A DNA stretch of 64,000 nucleotides from Pogostemon cablin (lineage: Eukaryota > Streptophyta > Magnoliopsida > Lamiales > Lamiaceae): contig CM042997.1 of assembly GCA_023678885.1 (NCBI GenBank), positions 22,202,064 to 22,266,063 of the forward strand, given 5' to 3'. Both the position numbers and the translations under genes were made by a program. Numbering within the stretch: the first letter of the stretch is position 1; each line of letters starts with the position of its first letter. The notes beneath the pieces are model-generated. The model saw only the letters and a program-made list of their open reading frames with translations, made no database searches and was not told the DNA's origin. Positions 21,783 through 31,929 of this stretch are shown here, piece after piece.

Positions 21783-24161
21783 TTAGTACATCCTACCAGT
21801 GCATTTGCGAGCACCACAGTAACAATACTTCGTCTTAGCATTTCCTTTGGCATCAAAAACATGATTGTAATTATAATCATAGGTAAGTTCCTGAGAATTT
21901 TGAATGTTTTTCGAGGCAAAAAACATAATGTGCGGCATTCTCGTGTCATCATGATCATAAAAAACCTCTTGAGCAAACATGTTGGGAGAGCAACTATGGT
22001 TGATAAATCTCCCAATATTCCCACATTTTGCAGCATCAACAACAAACCCATCCTTGCAGATATCGAAAAGATATTCATCATTATGAGTTCTTTGTTCTGC
22101 TTCATTCTCTCGTAGCAACTCACCGACATATTCACATACAAAACTTCCTATTGGAATATTATTTCGAGATCTAACTCCCCAACCCCTTGAATTGGTCTTA
22201 AAAATCTCCAATTGAAAACGAGGACCGTGTTGAGTAACTCTATTCATGCAAGAGGGGGGGCATTTGCATGAAGGACCACACTCGTGAACTCTTGGCTTCG
22301 CTCTAAGAAGACCTCCATTTTCATTGAACGGAATCTCGTCTCCATTCTTTAGCACACAAGAACATTTTTCAAAGTCGGAGCAACCATCCGTGCAATCACA
22401 ACCAATAGGTTCAACGTGCTTATACCAATCCGGATAGACAATTTTGGTAATGTAGGTGAAAGGTGGTAGCACATCATCATCTACTCCATTCACAACACGC
22501 ACCATAATCTTCTCTTTTCCTTGCGACAAATCATTTTTAAGACATACTTCTCTACGTTTTCCCAATCTAGCATCAGTTTCACTAGGTCTTGGTTGGCCTT
22601 CGAGTCTACATAATTCAAACTTGAACACCAATTTACCATTTTCTCCTCTTTCTTGCCAGTGATCATTTACCATGTAAAGTCCATCATACATGTAGACAAC
22701 ATCATGCACATCACTCGAAACTAGTGTCCTACAAGCCATCACATTCTTTCTTTTATAGATGACTCTAACAGGAAATCCCATTTCCTTACTATTCACCAAA
22801 GCAAGATTTCCCCTGACAAGTTTCTGATCGGAAGCATTGTCAACAAGCTTTGGATTGCCACCTTGACCAGAGTATATCAAAGTATCTGTTTTAGCTATAT
22901 TCTCATACTGCCCTGAATCAACAACACTAGTAGCACATATCTTTCCAAAAACATCAACATAATGAATACCTGAAACTAGTTGGGGATGAAGACCAATAAC
23001 TTTAAGTTCAGCCCTAAATCGGAACTTGTCACCAATTTCGATACCTGGTATATGGCCAAAGGGCTTCCCAATGGATATCTCCTTTCCCATTGCCTTGACA
23101 AGGTCTCCTGCTTCAATATGAGCAGCTTTCGGGATCTTTCCTCCTCTAAACTCTGATGCACGGTCCTTCATTAATATATTGTAATGTTCCTCAAATAGCT
23201 TCAGAGTCTCCGTCACCTTAGCATATTGAGGTTGATCATGCATCCCAAACTGCAAATTTATCAATTCATTGTGATTCATACCATATCCGAACTGCTCCTG
23301 GCATTTAAGTTTACTTTGAGTTTCAGTCAGATCATAACATGGAACCATATCACTTTGTTTATCGGTCTTAGTGGCAACCGAATTAAGACCTACATCATCA
23401 GCCATTTTAGTTACATGAGATTCGGCCATATCCCAAAACTCTCCACAAGACTTGTTACCTTTTTCTGCTCTCATTTTTCCTATTGAAGCTTTGGCACCAT
23501 CACCCTTCTGATAAAAGGGCAATGAGCTCCACTCTGACGGTGAAAGAACACACACTTCATCATCATCGTCTTCCCCCTCAATTTCAATCCCAACATCATT
23601 TCCTTCTTGAACAGCCTCCAAACGCTTAGGTGCGGAGTATTTACAATCAATACAACCATTAAGAAACTTTTTAGCATCTTCAATGAGTTCCGTCAATTTC
23701 TCTGATTCACGCTCCCATGTCTCATCTTTTTGGCCAAGAGTTTTCTCCTTGATGATAGCCGATGTTATTCCAACACCATCATCATCCTTTCCAGATGATA
23801 TAACTGGTTTTTCAGGGTTCAATCTCACATCACTAGAAGGTAAACTTCTCAATGGGACAGCCGCAACGGCCACCCCCTGTGAAAACCTGGGCTTCTTACC
23901 AGAAAACTCACCTTTTTCACCATAAATTCCATACTTCTTTTCATAATCCCTAGATAAATTCAATTTTGAACGCTTAAGAGAAAAAGAACAGACAATGTTG
24001 GAAGAATCAAACTCTGGAAGCTTGGAATTAGACTCCACATGAAAACTACCAACATTACCCAAATTTGGAAGCTTGGAATTAGAGATGAACTCATCACAGT
24101 CAAAGCCATCACTTTCAGAAAACTGTTTGGAAGGAGAGCTTGAATCGGCAACTAAACTCAT
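21783..24161 (-). CDS. SUVH5/6-like histone H3K9 methyltransferase (SRA + SET)
   Basis: An uninterrupted 792-residue frame on the minus strand. An acidic, disordered N-terminal half leads to the SRA/YDG domain at about 365-525 (GHIPGIEIGDKF, GQGGNP, YDGLYMV), which binds methylated cytosine. Then come the Cys-rich pre-SET at about 587-650 (CDCTDGC, CGPSCKCPPSC) and SET at about 651-775, with GWGVRS, RFINHSCSPN and ELTYDYN for SAM and lysine binding. The post-SET CYCGARKC closes it. SUVH proteins deposit H3K9 methylation at DNA-methylated chromatin; the SRA insert resembles SUVH5/6 more than SUVH1/3 or SUVH4. I chose Met at 24161 over an upstream in-frame Met at 24215 because the AM(S/T)LVADSS start is shared with the second copy, and a likely 5' UTR intron (donor near 24395, acceptor 'ttctgtag' near 24205) would remove the upstream Met. 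All key motifs are intact. Confidence 0.9.
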   Translation of the reverse strand: MSLVADSSSPSKQFSESDGFDCDEFISNSKLPNLGNVGSFHVESNSKLPEFDSSNIVCSFSLKRSKLNLSRDYEKKYGIYGEKGEFSGKKPRFSQGVAVAAVPLRSLPSSDVRLNPEKPVISSGKDDDGVGITSAIIKEKTLGQKDETWERESEKLTELIEDAKKFLNGCIDCKYSAPKRLEAVQEGNDVGIEIEGEDDDDEVCVLSPSEWSSLPFYQKGDGAKASIGKMRAEKGNKSCGEFWDMAESHVTKMADDVGLNSVATKTDKQSDMVPCYDLTETQSKLKCQEQFGYGMNHNELINLQFGMHDQPQYAKVTETLKLFEEHYNILMKDRASEFRGGKIPKAAHIEAGDLVKAMGKEISIGKPFGHIPGIEIGDKFRFRAELKVIGLHPQLVSGIHYVDVFGKICATSVVDSGQYENIAKTDTLIYSGQGGNPKLVDNASDQKLVRGNLALVNSKEMGFPVRVIYKRKNVMACRTLVSSDVHDVVYMYDGLYMVNDHWQERGENGKLVFKFELCRLEGQPRPSETDARLGKRREVCLKNDLSQGKEKIMVRVVNGVDDDVLPPFTYITKIVYPDWYKHVEPIGCDCTDGCSDFEKCSCVLKNGDEIPFNENGGLLRAKPRVHECGPSCKCPPSCMNRVTQHGPRFQLEIFKTNSRGWGVRSRNNIPIGSFVCEYVGELLRENEAEQRTHNDEYLFDICKDGFVVDAAKCGNIGRFINHSCSPNMFAQEVFYDHDDTRMPHIMFFASKNIQNSQELTYDYNYNHVFDAKGNAKTKYCYCGARKCTGRMY

Positions 24162-24199
24162 AGCTAATGGTAACAGAAAAAAATTCGAACTCCCTCCTA

Positions 24200-24560
24200 C
24201 AGAAATGCAATACACACGGCCGATTTAAAAACTCTCGAACTAGAACATGAGAAAAATATACAAAAAAATTCATAATTTCACAGCTATAAAATTATTTTAA
24301 CACATAGCACACCCATCAAAACCAAAACAAAGGAGAAAATAAACTCTGCATAACTGTAACTATCATAAAAAAAAGGAAGACATTCAGAGGACTTACTACA
24401 TTAGACACACCAGAGATTCGCTCAGAGTTGGTTTTCAATTTGGAGAATTAGGGTTAGCAGGAAATGAGCATATCATAGAGAGAGCGGTTTCCAGAGATGG
24501 GGGAAGTTCGTCGTTTGTGGGAGAGTTGAAGAGTCTGAGACTAGAGTGTTCATTTTATAT
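24200..24560 (-). promoter_or_regulatory. SUVH 5' leader region with probable intron
   Basis: On the minus strand, a leader containing 'ggagaattagggttag' (about 24444-24460) is shared with the region upstream of the second SUVH copy (about 62730-62750). A GTAAGT donor near 24395 and a pyrimidine-rich acceptor (ttctgtag or ttctag) just before the CDS suggest an intron within the 5' UTR. Exact start of transcription not determinable. Confidence 0.45.
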
Positions 24561-24985
24561 TATATTTTAAATTTAAATTTAAATTAAAAACGCCGATTAA
24601 CTTTCCAGATTTTAAATTAAGGTTTCTTATTGTTAGATAACGATTTTCCTGTGAGTTTGTTGATGTGAACTTGGGGTTAAATCGTAATTTTAATTTATAA
24701 CTTAGAAAATTTAATTAGACTTTACAATTGGCAAAGACTATGGCAAAAGTTCTCGCCCCGGTGTTCTTACGAGAATACAACTCTCTCCCCAATATTCTAT
24801 TTAAATTTATTACTATAGGTTTAAATTGCAAAATGACACGGTGTTCCCAAATGTACAAGAACCTCACTCAAACACTATTGTACATTTAAATGTACCGAGT
24901 GCATTAATAATTTTAGCCTTTAGAGTTTAGGCTTATTCATTTTCTCCTAAAAAGTTCTGCAAATTCTTAAAATACCCCCACCAAA

Positions 24986-25016
<31 letters not shown>

Positions 25017-25076
25017 TATTTTAAAGTATGATAAATGATGTCGTAAGTATAATTTTAATGTGTTAAAATATGATTT

Positions 25077-25116
<40 letters not shown>

Positions 25117-25201
25117 TGGAGTAGTATAATATTTTACTGTAATGGGTGAGAGAAATAATATTTTAATATAAAGTGAATAGGTGTATTAATATATGTGGGT
25201 C
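24561..25201. repeat. AT-rich intergenic DNA with two (TA)n microsatellites
   Basis: Pure (AT)n tracts at about 24991-25016 and 25083-25113. The surrounding sequence is AT-rich and shows no gene. Confidence 0.7.
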
Positions 25202-25210
25202 CATAGAAAA

Positions 25211-25651
25211 GGGAGGATTACTATTAGGTATACAAAAAAACCCTTAATTACTATGAGATACAAACATACAAATGTATTACTACTAACTACAAAAATATAT
25301 AGTGATATTCCAATATTACCCCTATAAATGTGCTGCACATAAATGTTGTGTGCAGCAAGTGTTCGTGTGCAGTAAGGTATGTGCAGTAGAAAAAGTGTGT
25401 GCAGCAAAAAAAAGTGTGTGCAGCAAAAAAATATGGTGATCCGGTGGAGCTCTGGCGGCGACAGTCAACGCCGATCAACTGTCCGTCAACAGGGGTGGGT
25501 GAGGGGTGGGGTTGGTGGTTTAAAAGTGTATGAGTTTAGGGGTATACTTGGTATTTTACTTTAATATTTTATATATAATAATTATTATTTTAAATCAATG
25601 TACCTAGTAATAATTAGGGGTATAAAGTGTGTACCTAATAGTAATTAATCC
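25211..25651. mobile_element. Mutator-like MITE
   Basis: Left end GGGAGGATTACTATTAGGTA, right end (reverse complement) GGATTAATTACTATTAGGTA, flanked by a perfect 9-bp duplication CATAGAAAA (25202-25210 and 25652-25660). Similarity of the arms continues for about 50 bp. Near the centre are repeated 'gtgtgcagcaa' words followed by a GC-rich block (about 25436-25520). Confidence 0.82.
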
Positions 25652-25660
25652 CATAGAAAA

Positions 25661-25990
25661 AGAAGTAATTAATTTGTGTGGGTCACTTTTATTAAAAATG
25701 AAAACGGAACTATTAAAGTGGAACATCAAAACGAAAATGCATTATTATTATTATGGGACGAATGGAGTATATTTTATCTATACTAATAAGGATATTTTAA
25801 CAATGGATTAATCTACTCAATACTCTAATTATCCTATCTTGAGAATATTCTACGCCAAAATATCGAGTAGGATACATGTATAATCATTGAATACATGAGT
25901 ATTCACAGTTATACGGGTATCAATATAAATTATAATAAGGATACCCACAATAATTAGTAGATGAGTTTATTAAATGGTATAATACAGATA
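25661..25990. other. Intergenic DNA with a Stowaway right-end remnant
   Basis: A single 'gggacgaatggag|ta' terminus near 25756-25770 is the only recognisable feature. No gene seen. Confidence 0.45.
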
Positions 25991-25998
25991 CTCACAAT

Positions 25999-26562
25999 TA
26001 GGGATGTCAATGAGATGTGTATTTTTGGGTACTAGGTCTACCCAAACTTAATGGGAAGGGTACGGGTAGTTGTAAATGGATTTAAGACGGATAGGGGTAG
26101 TTGTAAAAAATATTATAGGGTTTAGGACGGGTACGGTTAATGCCCCAATACCCGCGCGTACCCCATTTTTATATATATTTTTATAAAATTTAATATATAT
26201 TATAATTTATACATTATGAGGTATTTTATATATTTAATTAATAATTATAATTTTTATTTGATCATATTTATTAAATATTTATTTAAAATAATAAAATTTA
26301 TATAATATTTATTTTTATTTAATTAATAATAATGTAATTTTTATTATTATATTTATATAAACAATAAAAAAATATAAATATATATAAAATAAATGAATAT
26401 TAAATTGGTACGGGTATCCCCGGGTATTGATAAAGGGGTATGAGACGGGTACGAGTACCATAATAAATTTTTTAAACAGTACAGATATGGGTGGTGTTTT
26501 ATAATCGAATACAGATATGGATACTCCAAAATAAACGAATACCCTATCCGTTGTCATCCCTA
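25999..26562. mobile_element. hAT-like MITE
   Basis: Left end TAGGGATGTCAATGAG, right end (reverse complement) TAGGGATGACAACGGAT, flanked by a perfect 8-bp duplication CTCACAAT (25991-25998, 26563-26570). The subterminal zones contain repeated 'gggta(c)ggggta' words and the core is AT-rich. Non-coding. Confidence 0.82.
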
Positions 26563-26570
26563 CTCACAAT

Positions 26571-27049
26571 GACTTGAATCTGTCAAACCCTACTCCGTCC
26601 CCCCATCCCAAAATCAAGTATATTCTTTTCCCCTTACAATCAACACAAAAAATAATAATAAAATACAAATAAATAAATATGATATATAAAGAATGAAAAT
26701 AAAAATAGTAATAAAAACTAATATTTAATCCAAGTGCAACAATAAGAGATCTTCGTAATTAATCAAACAACATGAAAAGAAACATCGTAATCCAACAATT
26801 GCTTCTAATTGGATCAGATTAGAAATATATTATATCGGATATTGAGTAATCAAGTATAATTAGAGAACTCATACCCTACCAACATATTTTTTTTTCGAGT
26901 TCAAGTATTATTCAACACTTTACTTGATTTACCCTACCCTATCATTGTCCATTACACCAGGCATCCACGGTAACTCGATCTAGCGAATAAAATTGCCAAC
27001 CCTAAGTAAAATTATAATACTCCCTCTGTAGTATGTTTTACAAAATGTA
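26571..27049. other. AT-rich intergenic DNA with Stowaway remnants
   Basis: Partial left ends (ctccgtccccccatcc about 26591; ctccctctgtagtatg about 27021) with no partners. No gene seen. Confidence 0.45.
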
Positions 27050-27535
27050 CTCCCTCCGTTCCTCTAATAAGTATTCATTTTGCCATTGTGGTCCGTCCCA
27101 ATACAAAATATCTATTTCTTTTTTGGTTAGATTTGAAACACACAATAATATTATTATACTCAACCCTTGGGCATAACTCAAGTGGTATAGGGGAGGGTGG
27201 AAAGACCTTCCAACTGAGCTTGTAGCTGTATAGTGGGATTTTAATCCTGCATTTGACATGAATTTGGCCCCTTGTGCCATCTCTATAAGCCACTTGAGGC
27301 AAATCTTGCGATTTACCTCCTCCACCAAACCAATCCACAGGGCAGGGGTGGTGGGGCCCCTTATGGCGGGGTACACCATATATACTCACCCCACTACACA
27401 TGGGGCCCACACTCAACATTAATACAACTACTCACTACACATTAAAATATAATTTCTCACCTTATTACACTTATATTATATTTATTAATCCTCGTGCAAA
27501 AAGCAAACGGACACTTATCAAGGGAATGGAGGAAG
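27050..27535. mobile_element. Stowaway-like MITE carrying a SINE
   Basis: Left CTCCCTCCGTTCCTCTAATA, right (reverse complement) CTTCCTCCATTCCCTTGATA, flanked by TA (27048-27049, 27536-27537). Subtracting the nested SINE (27163-27380) and its duplicated target leaves about 260 bp, a normal Stowaway size. Confidence 0.8.
27163..27380 (+). mobile_element. tRNA-derived SINE
   Basis: The 5' part contains an A-box-like stretch (ataactcaagtggta, about 27173-27187) and a B-box-like stretch (gggattttaatcctgc, about 27235-27250) at tRNA-like spacing, as in Pol III-transcribed SINEs. It is flanked by an 8-bp direct repeat TATACTCA (27155-27162 and 27381-27388). Unlike many SINEs it has no obvious A or T tail. 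It would depend on LINE machinery. The overlapping ORFs of 113-114 codons on the minus strand are artefacts. Confidence 0.72.
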
Positions 27536-27537
27536 TA

Positions 27538-28720
27538 TCTAAAAGTTAGTAAGTAATCTTAATTTTAATGTGTTACAAATGATTTATTATTTAAAAGAAA
27601 TTACTCACAAATCAAAACTACTATTAATTCATTAATTATAACTACTAATATAAATACAAATAAACTCTTTTAAGTCAAATTATTTTCAATTATAAGATCA
27701 GAGTTATAGCTACCATTGTTGTCTTTTTCTTTTTTTTCAAGTGAATTCTAAGTGCAATTTTACAAAATATACAGTACACCAACACTATGTTAACCGTTAG
27801 ATTACTTTTAATTTAATCTCAACCATAAATAAAATAATATAATTAAATTTCTTTTTTTAAAAACCATCCACTACCCACTTTTTACCCACAAACATACCTA
27901 AAAATATAGGGTGCACGGGTGCACCCAAATGGTAGTTTGATAACTCAACTATCATTAACAAAAGAAAGTAAAGGTACTTACTCATGTAAAAGGAGGTAGG
28001 CATGAATAACTTGTTGACATAAGATTAATTTGTGAAACAGTGTGACTCTGATGTTAAGAGAAAGTGGTGAAATACTTTTGGTATTTATAGTTGAGATTTT
28101 AGACCCCTTCCAATTGAAAAATCTATTTACTTTGATTAGGGTATAATTTAATTTTTTAACTATAATAATAATTAACCACATTATTTGGGATTCTGTTCTT
28201 TATCATCCAAAATAAATATTCTTTTTCCATAATTATATGATAAAAGATCAAAGAGTTAATATATTATTGGGATTTTTTTAGTTATCTTAAGTATATTATA
28301 GGAGAACGTGTCGTCTCCAGAGCGCTCCAATGTGACTTGTAATTTTCTTAATTTTTTGAAATTTTTAATACTTTATTTTTAATATTTTCCTTATTTACTT
28401 ATAATTAACTTCCTTATTTAATATTTTTATTTTTAAATAACGTGTTTCTTATTTTTAAATAATAATTAAATTTTAAATATTTTATTTATTTATTTGGATA
28501 TCATTAATTAATTACTAAATCTTTTGCAATAAATAAATTAATTAATATTAAATTAAATCATATAAAAGAAAAGAAGAATATTCCATATAATATTCTATTT
28601 CACCTCACTTATATATAAGATTTTTTAGTTATTCATTCTAAATACACATATTCGATTTTCCAAGAGGAATAGAGATTTCTTCAGGTTACTCTAGATAATT
28701 GATTTCTGAAAGTATAAAAA
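27538..28720. other. AT-rich intergenic DNA
   Basis: No gene, RNA gene or complete repeat element recognised. Confidence 0.45.
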
Positions 28721-28739
28721 TTTATTTCGTAGAGATTTG

Positions 28740-29100
28740 ATCTTAGCTCTAAAAAATCGATTCAAGTATTTTTCAAGAGAAAGATAACTGATTCACGTAT
28801 TCTTGAATCAATTTACCTCTTAAGAATCGATTTTTCAAGAGAAAGAGAATCGATTCAAGTATTCTTGAATAGATTTACATCTTAAAAATTAAATTTTTAA
28901 GAGTAAGAGGATCGATTCAAGTATTCTTGAATCGATAAGAATCAATTCTTCAAGAGGAAAAAAAATCGATTCAAGTATTACCTCTTAAGAATCGATTCAA
29001 GTATTCTTTAAGATCTACCTCTAAAATATTAATTCAAGTATTCTTTAAGAGGATCGACGATTCAAGTACTTTGAATCGATTTACCTCTAAAGAATAAGAA
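28740..29100. repeat. Degenerate minisatellite of self-complementary units
   Basis: Repeated words 'cgattcaagtattcttgaat' and 'tacctcttaagaatcgat' occur about six times with variable spacing (about 40-65 bp). Each word is itself close to an inverted repeat (attcaag...cttgaat; ctcttaagaa...), so the tract can fold into a row of small hairpins. Confidence 0.72.
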
Positions 29101-29700
29101 GTTTTAAAACTAATTCAAATATAGAATCGAAAGCTTAATTTATTTATGTTAAATCATTATTTCATATCAAATAACATTAAATTTAGTTTCTAAATATTTG
29201 TTAATTTTTTAAATTTAGTATATTAATATTTATTTATTTACATATATCTTAATTATTCAATTATGATATATGAATTATAAAATTTGTTTTCTTTAGTTGT
29301 TTATATAATTTGAATCTAATAAAATTAAATAAAAAAATAAATTCATTACAAATTTATGAATATTTAAAAGAATATTATATATAAATTAATTTATATTATA
29401 TTATATTATATATATAAATATATATATATTTTTTATTAGTTTCTTAATTAAAAATAACAATGAATGAAAAAAGAATTATTATTATTATATAGTTAATAAG
29501 AAATACTAAATTATAATCGTGAGTAAAAAGTAATAATCCATTTAAATATTATTTATAATACTACATATATTTTTAAATATATATATAGTAACTATTTAAA
29601 ATATTTTAATAATTTTATATTAATTAATTATAAAATATTTGACTTTATTTTCGTAAATAATATATATATATATATATGTATGTATATATATATATAGTAT
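29101..29700. repeat. Very AT-rich DNA ending in a (TA)n tract
   Basis: Low-complexity A/T sequence. A (TA)n/(TATG)n microsatellite lies at about 29659-29698. No gene seen. Confidence 0.6.
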
Positions 29701-29728
29701 GGCAAAGTTCTTTTACGCTCGAGAAACT

Positions 29729-29965
29729 CTCTTGTGAGACGACTGTGAGACGGGTTGACCCATTTCTAAAGTATGCTTATTTATAGTTAAAGTATGTCAA
29801 TAATAAATTATATTATAACATGCTGAAATCATACTTTAATGCATAATCCAGCATACTTTAAAAAATATACTTTAACAACCATTAAACATACTTTATCTAA
29901 ATAATAGACATACTTTAACACGTCTCACAAACCGTCTCATGTAAATAGCGTCTCACAAGAGAATT
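29729..29965. mobile_element. MITE with 'cttgtgagacg' inverted ends
   Basis: Left arm has 'ctctcttgtgagacg', right arm the inverse 'cgtctcacaagagaa', with further inverted words (gtgagacgg, taaagtatg) inside. Boundaries and target duplication are unclear, so the coordinates are approximate. Superfamily not assigned. Confidence 0.55.
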
Positions 29966-30375
29966 TGTCTTTAAGCTAACATGTTATTCACGTATAGTCT
30001 TACTATTTATTTATTTATTGTATACACTTATTATAACTTATTTGCTTTAGTATCATTATTGCAATTAATAAATAAATCATTCGATACAAATAAATTAATT
30101 AGTATCAAATCAAATCATGTATAGAAAAAAAGTATAAATTGAGATTTTTTATGTATATAATTGATATTTACTTTAGAAAAAACAGTAAAATTAATTAAGA
30201 ATTTATTACTAAGAGTTACATACTATGATCATAATTGCACTTAAATACAATAAAAAAATAAAATATTAACAACTACATACAGCAAAGAGATAAAATTTTT
30301 TCTATGTGGTTGCACATTTATTTAGAGAGATGGAGGAGTAATAAATAGTTTTTAGGTGTATTATGTTATAAAGTA

Positions 30376-30615
30376 CTCCCTCCGTCCCCTTGAAAGGTAT
30401 CCGTTTCACTATTTCTGGCATCCGCTTCAAAAGCATCAATTTCCTCTATTTAATAAAGAAAATACACAATATGACTCATCACTTCCCTCTAATACAATTA
30501 CCCACCTTATCTATAATAATAATACTCCTTAATTTACGTGCAAAAAGCAAATAAAGATCTTAGAACCGTCCACGTGCAAACAGCAAATGAGTACCTTTCA
30601 AGGGGACGGAGGGAG
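30376..30615. mobile_element. Stowaway-like MITE with perfect long ends
   Basis: The two ends are perfect inverted repeats for at least 24 bp (CTCCCTCCGTCCCCTTGAAA and four bases more), flanked by TA (30374-30375, 30616-30617). Perfect ends suggest a fairly recent insertion. Confidence 0.9.
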
Positions 30616-30924
30616 TAACATTTAAAAAAATACATGTCAAGATTCTTTCAAATAATTAGAATATATGTACATATATATTAACTTTTTACATGATTTAGTT
30701 ATACGTTACATTATGAAAAGTCAAAAATTATAATTTGTTACAAATTATTTACATTGATGAAAGAAATTATCTAGATATAAGAAGAAAAAAAAGCTCCTTA
30801 ATTAATGTTGTTACATTATATAACATGGATTATTTAATTTTAAAAAATAAGAATAACAATTAAATAATCTCGCATTGTATGCGGGTTTCATACTAATATA
30901 ATATATTCATGTAAAAGGGTACAA

Positions 30925-31104
30925 GAGATGATACATATTCTTGACCTAATTAACTTTAAATTAAATAGTGCAATTAATATAATTGATTATATATTGAATC
31001 AAATTAAGGAAAGAGAGATGATACATATTCTTGACCTAATTAACTTTAAATTAAATAGTGCAATTAATATAATTGATTATATATTGAATCAAATTAAGGA
31101 AATT
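30925..31104. repeat. Perfect 90-bp tandem duplication
   Basis: Two adjoining copies, 30925-31014 and 31015-31104, read the same throughout by eye. Because 90 is a multiple of three it gives a spurious 64-codon ORF containing a repeated peptide; there is no other coding evidence. Confidence 0.9.
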
Positions 31105-31148
31105 CCTAAATTATATGAGTAATAATTTCAACCCACTCATGTAAATCC

Positions 31149-31288
31149 GGTTTACATAGTAAAGTCAAATTTTTTCTCACTCTAAGCACTCTCCCTTCCA
31201 AACCTATTATTATATTACGGTTTACATAGTAGAGTCGAATTTTTTCTCACTCTAAGCACTCTCCCTTCCAAACCTATTATTATATTAT
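31149..31288. repeat. 70-bp tandem duplication
   Basis: Copies starting 'ggtttacatagta' at 31149 and 31219 (period 70 bp) with only a few differences. Confidence 0.85.
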
Positions 31289-31929
31289 GTATTGATAGGA
31301 GTTTAAATTAAAGGAAAAAACAGAGTTTACATAGGTTCGTGATGTAGAACTAGAGACCAACTCTAATTTCAATCAATTGCTATCATCATAATTGATTCTT
31401 ACCATATTATAATTGGTTAATACTGTTTCAAATTTTTTTCCCTAAACCAATAAAAAGTAATAATATTTTAATTGAGAGTGATATTTGAATTGATAAAAAG
31501 TGATAATAATTAAACCGTTTCACATAAAAAGCGATAGTAATAAAATTGTCTCATGGAATAACTTATATGACACAAATAAAAGTGATAATTTTTATAATGA
31601 AAAGTCATAACACAGTGATATGAACTATTTTATTGAATAATTTATAGTATAAATAAAAAGAAAAATATTTATAAAAAAAAAGTAATACTAACATCATAAA
31701 AATTAATTACGAAAGTCTTAAATAGTCTTATTTGAGAAGTTATCACATAAGTCTTCCCCTAGTTTTTTTTTTATGTCCTGCTATGACGGAATATAGAACC
31801 TTATTTTAGGTGAATGAGAAACTTTATTGTCTTATTGTTGATGAATATATAGCCTTATAAATAAGTGAACAAGAAATTGAATATCCTTTTTCATCCTTCT
31901 AATAAGATTTGATTTTAATTTAGTCGCCT

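Noticed and set aside
24162..24215. Upstream Met (24215) as the SUVH start
   Set aside because: The extra 18 residues are not conserved with the second copy and probably lie across a 5' UTR splice acceptor.
27163..27380. tRNA gene suggested by A-box and B-box-like sequences
   Set aside because: No cloverleaf with paired acceptor stem is apparent, the unit is 218 bp and has flanking direct repeats, so a SINE fits better.
28740..29100. CRISPR array
   Set aside because: Units are degenerate with variable spacing in plant nuclear DNA and no cas genes; it is a minisatellite.
30928..31122. 64-codon ORF with a repeated peptide
   Set aside because: It is produced by a 90-bp tandem duplication in AT-rich DNA; no coding features.
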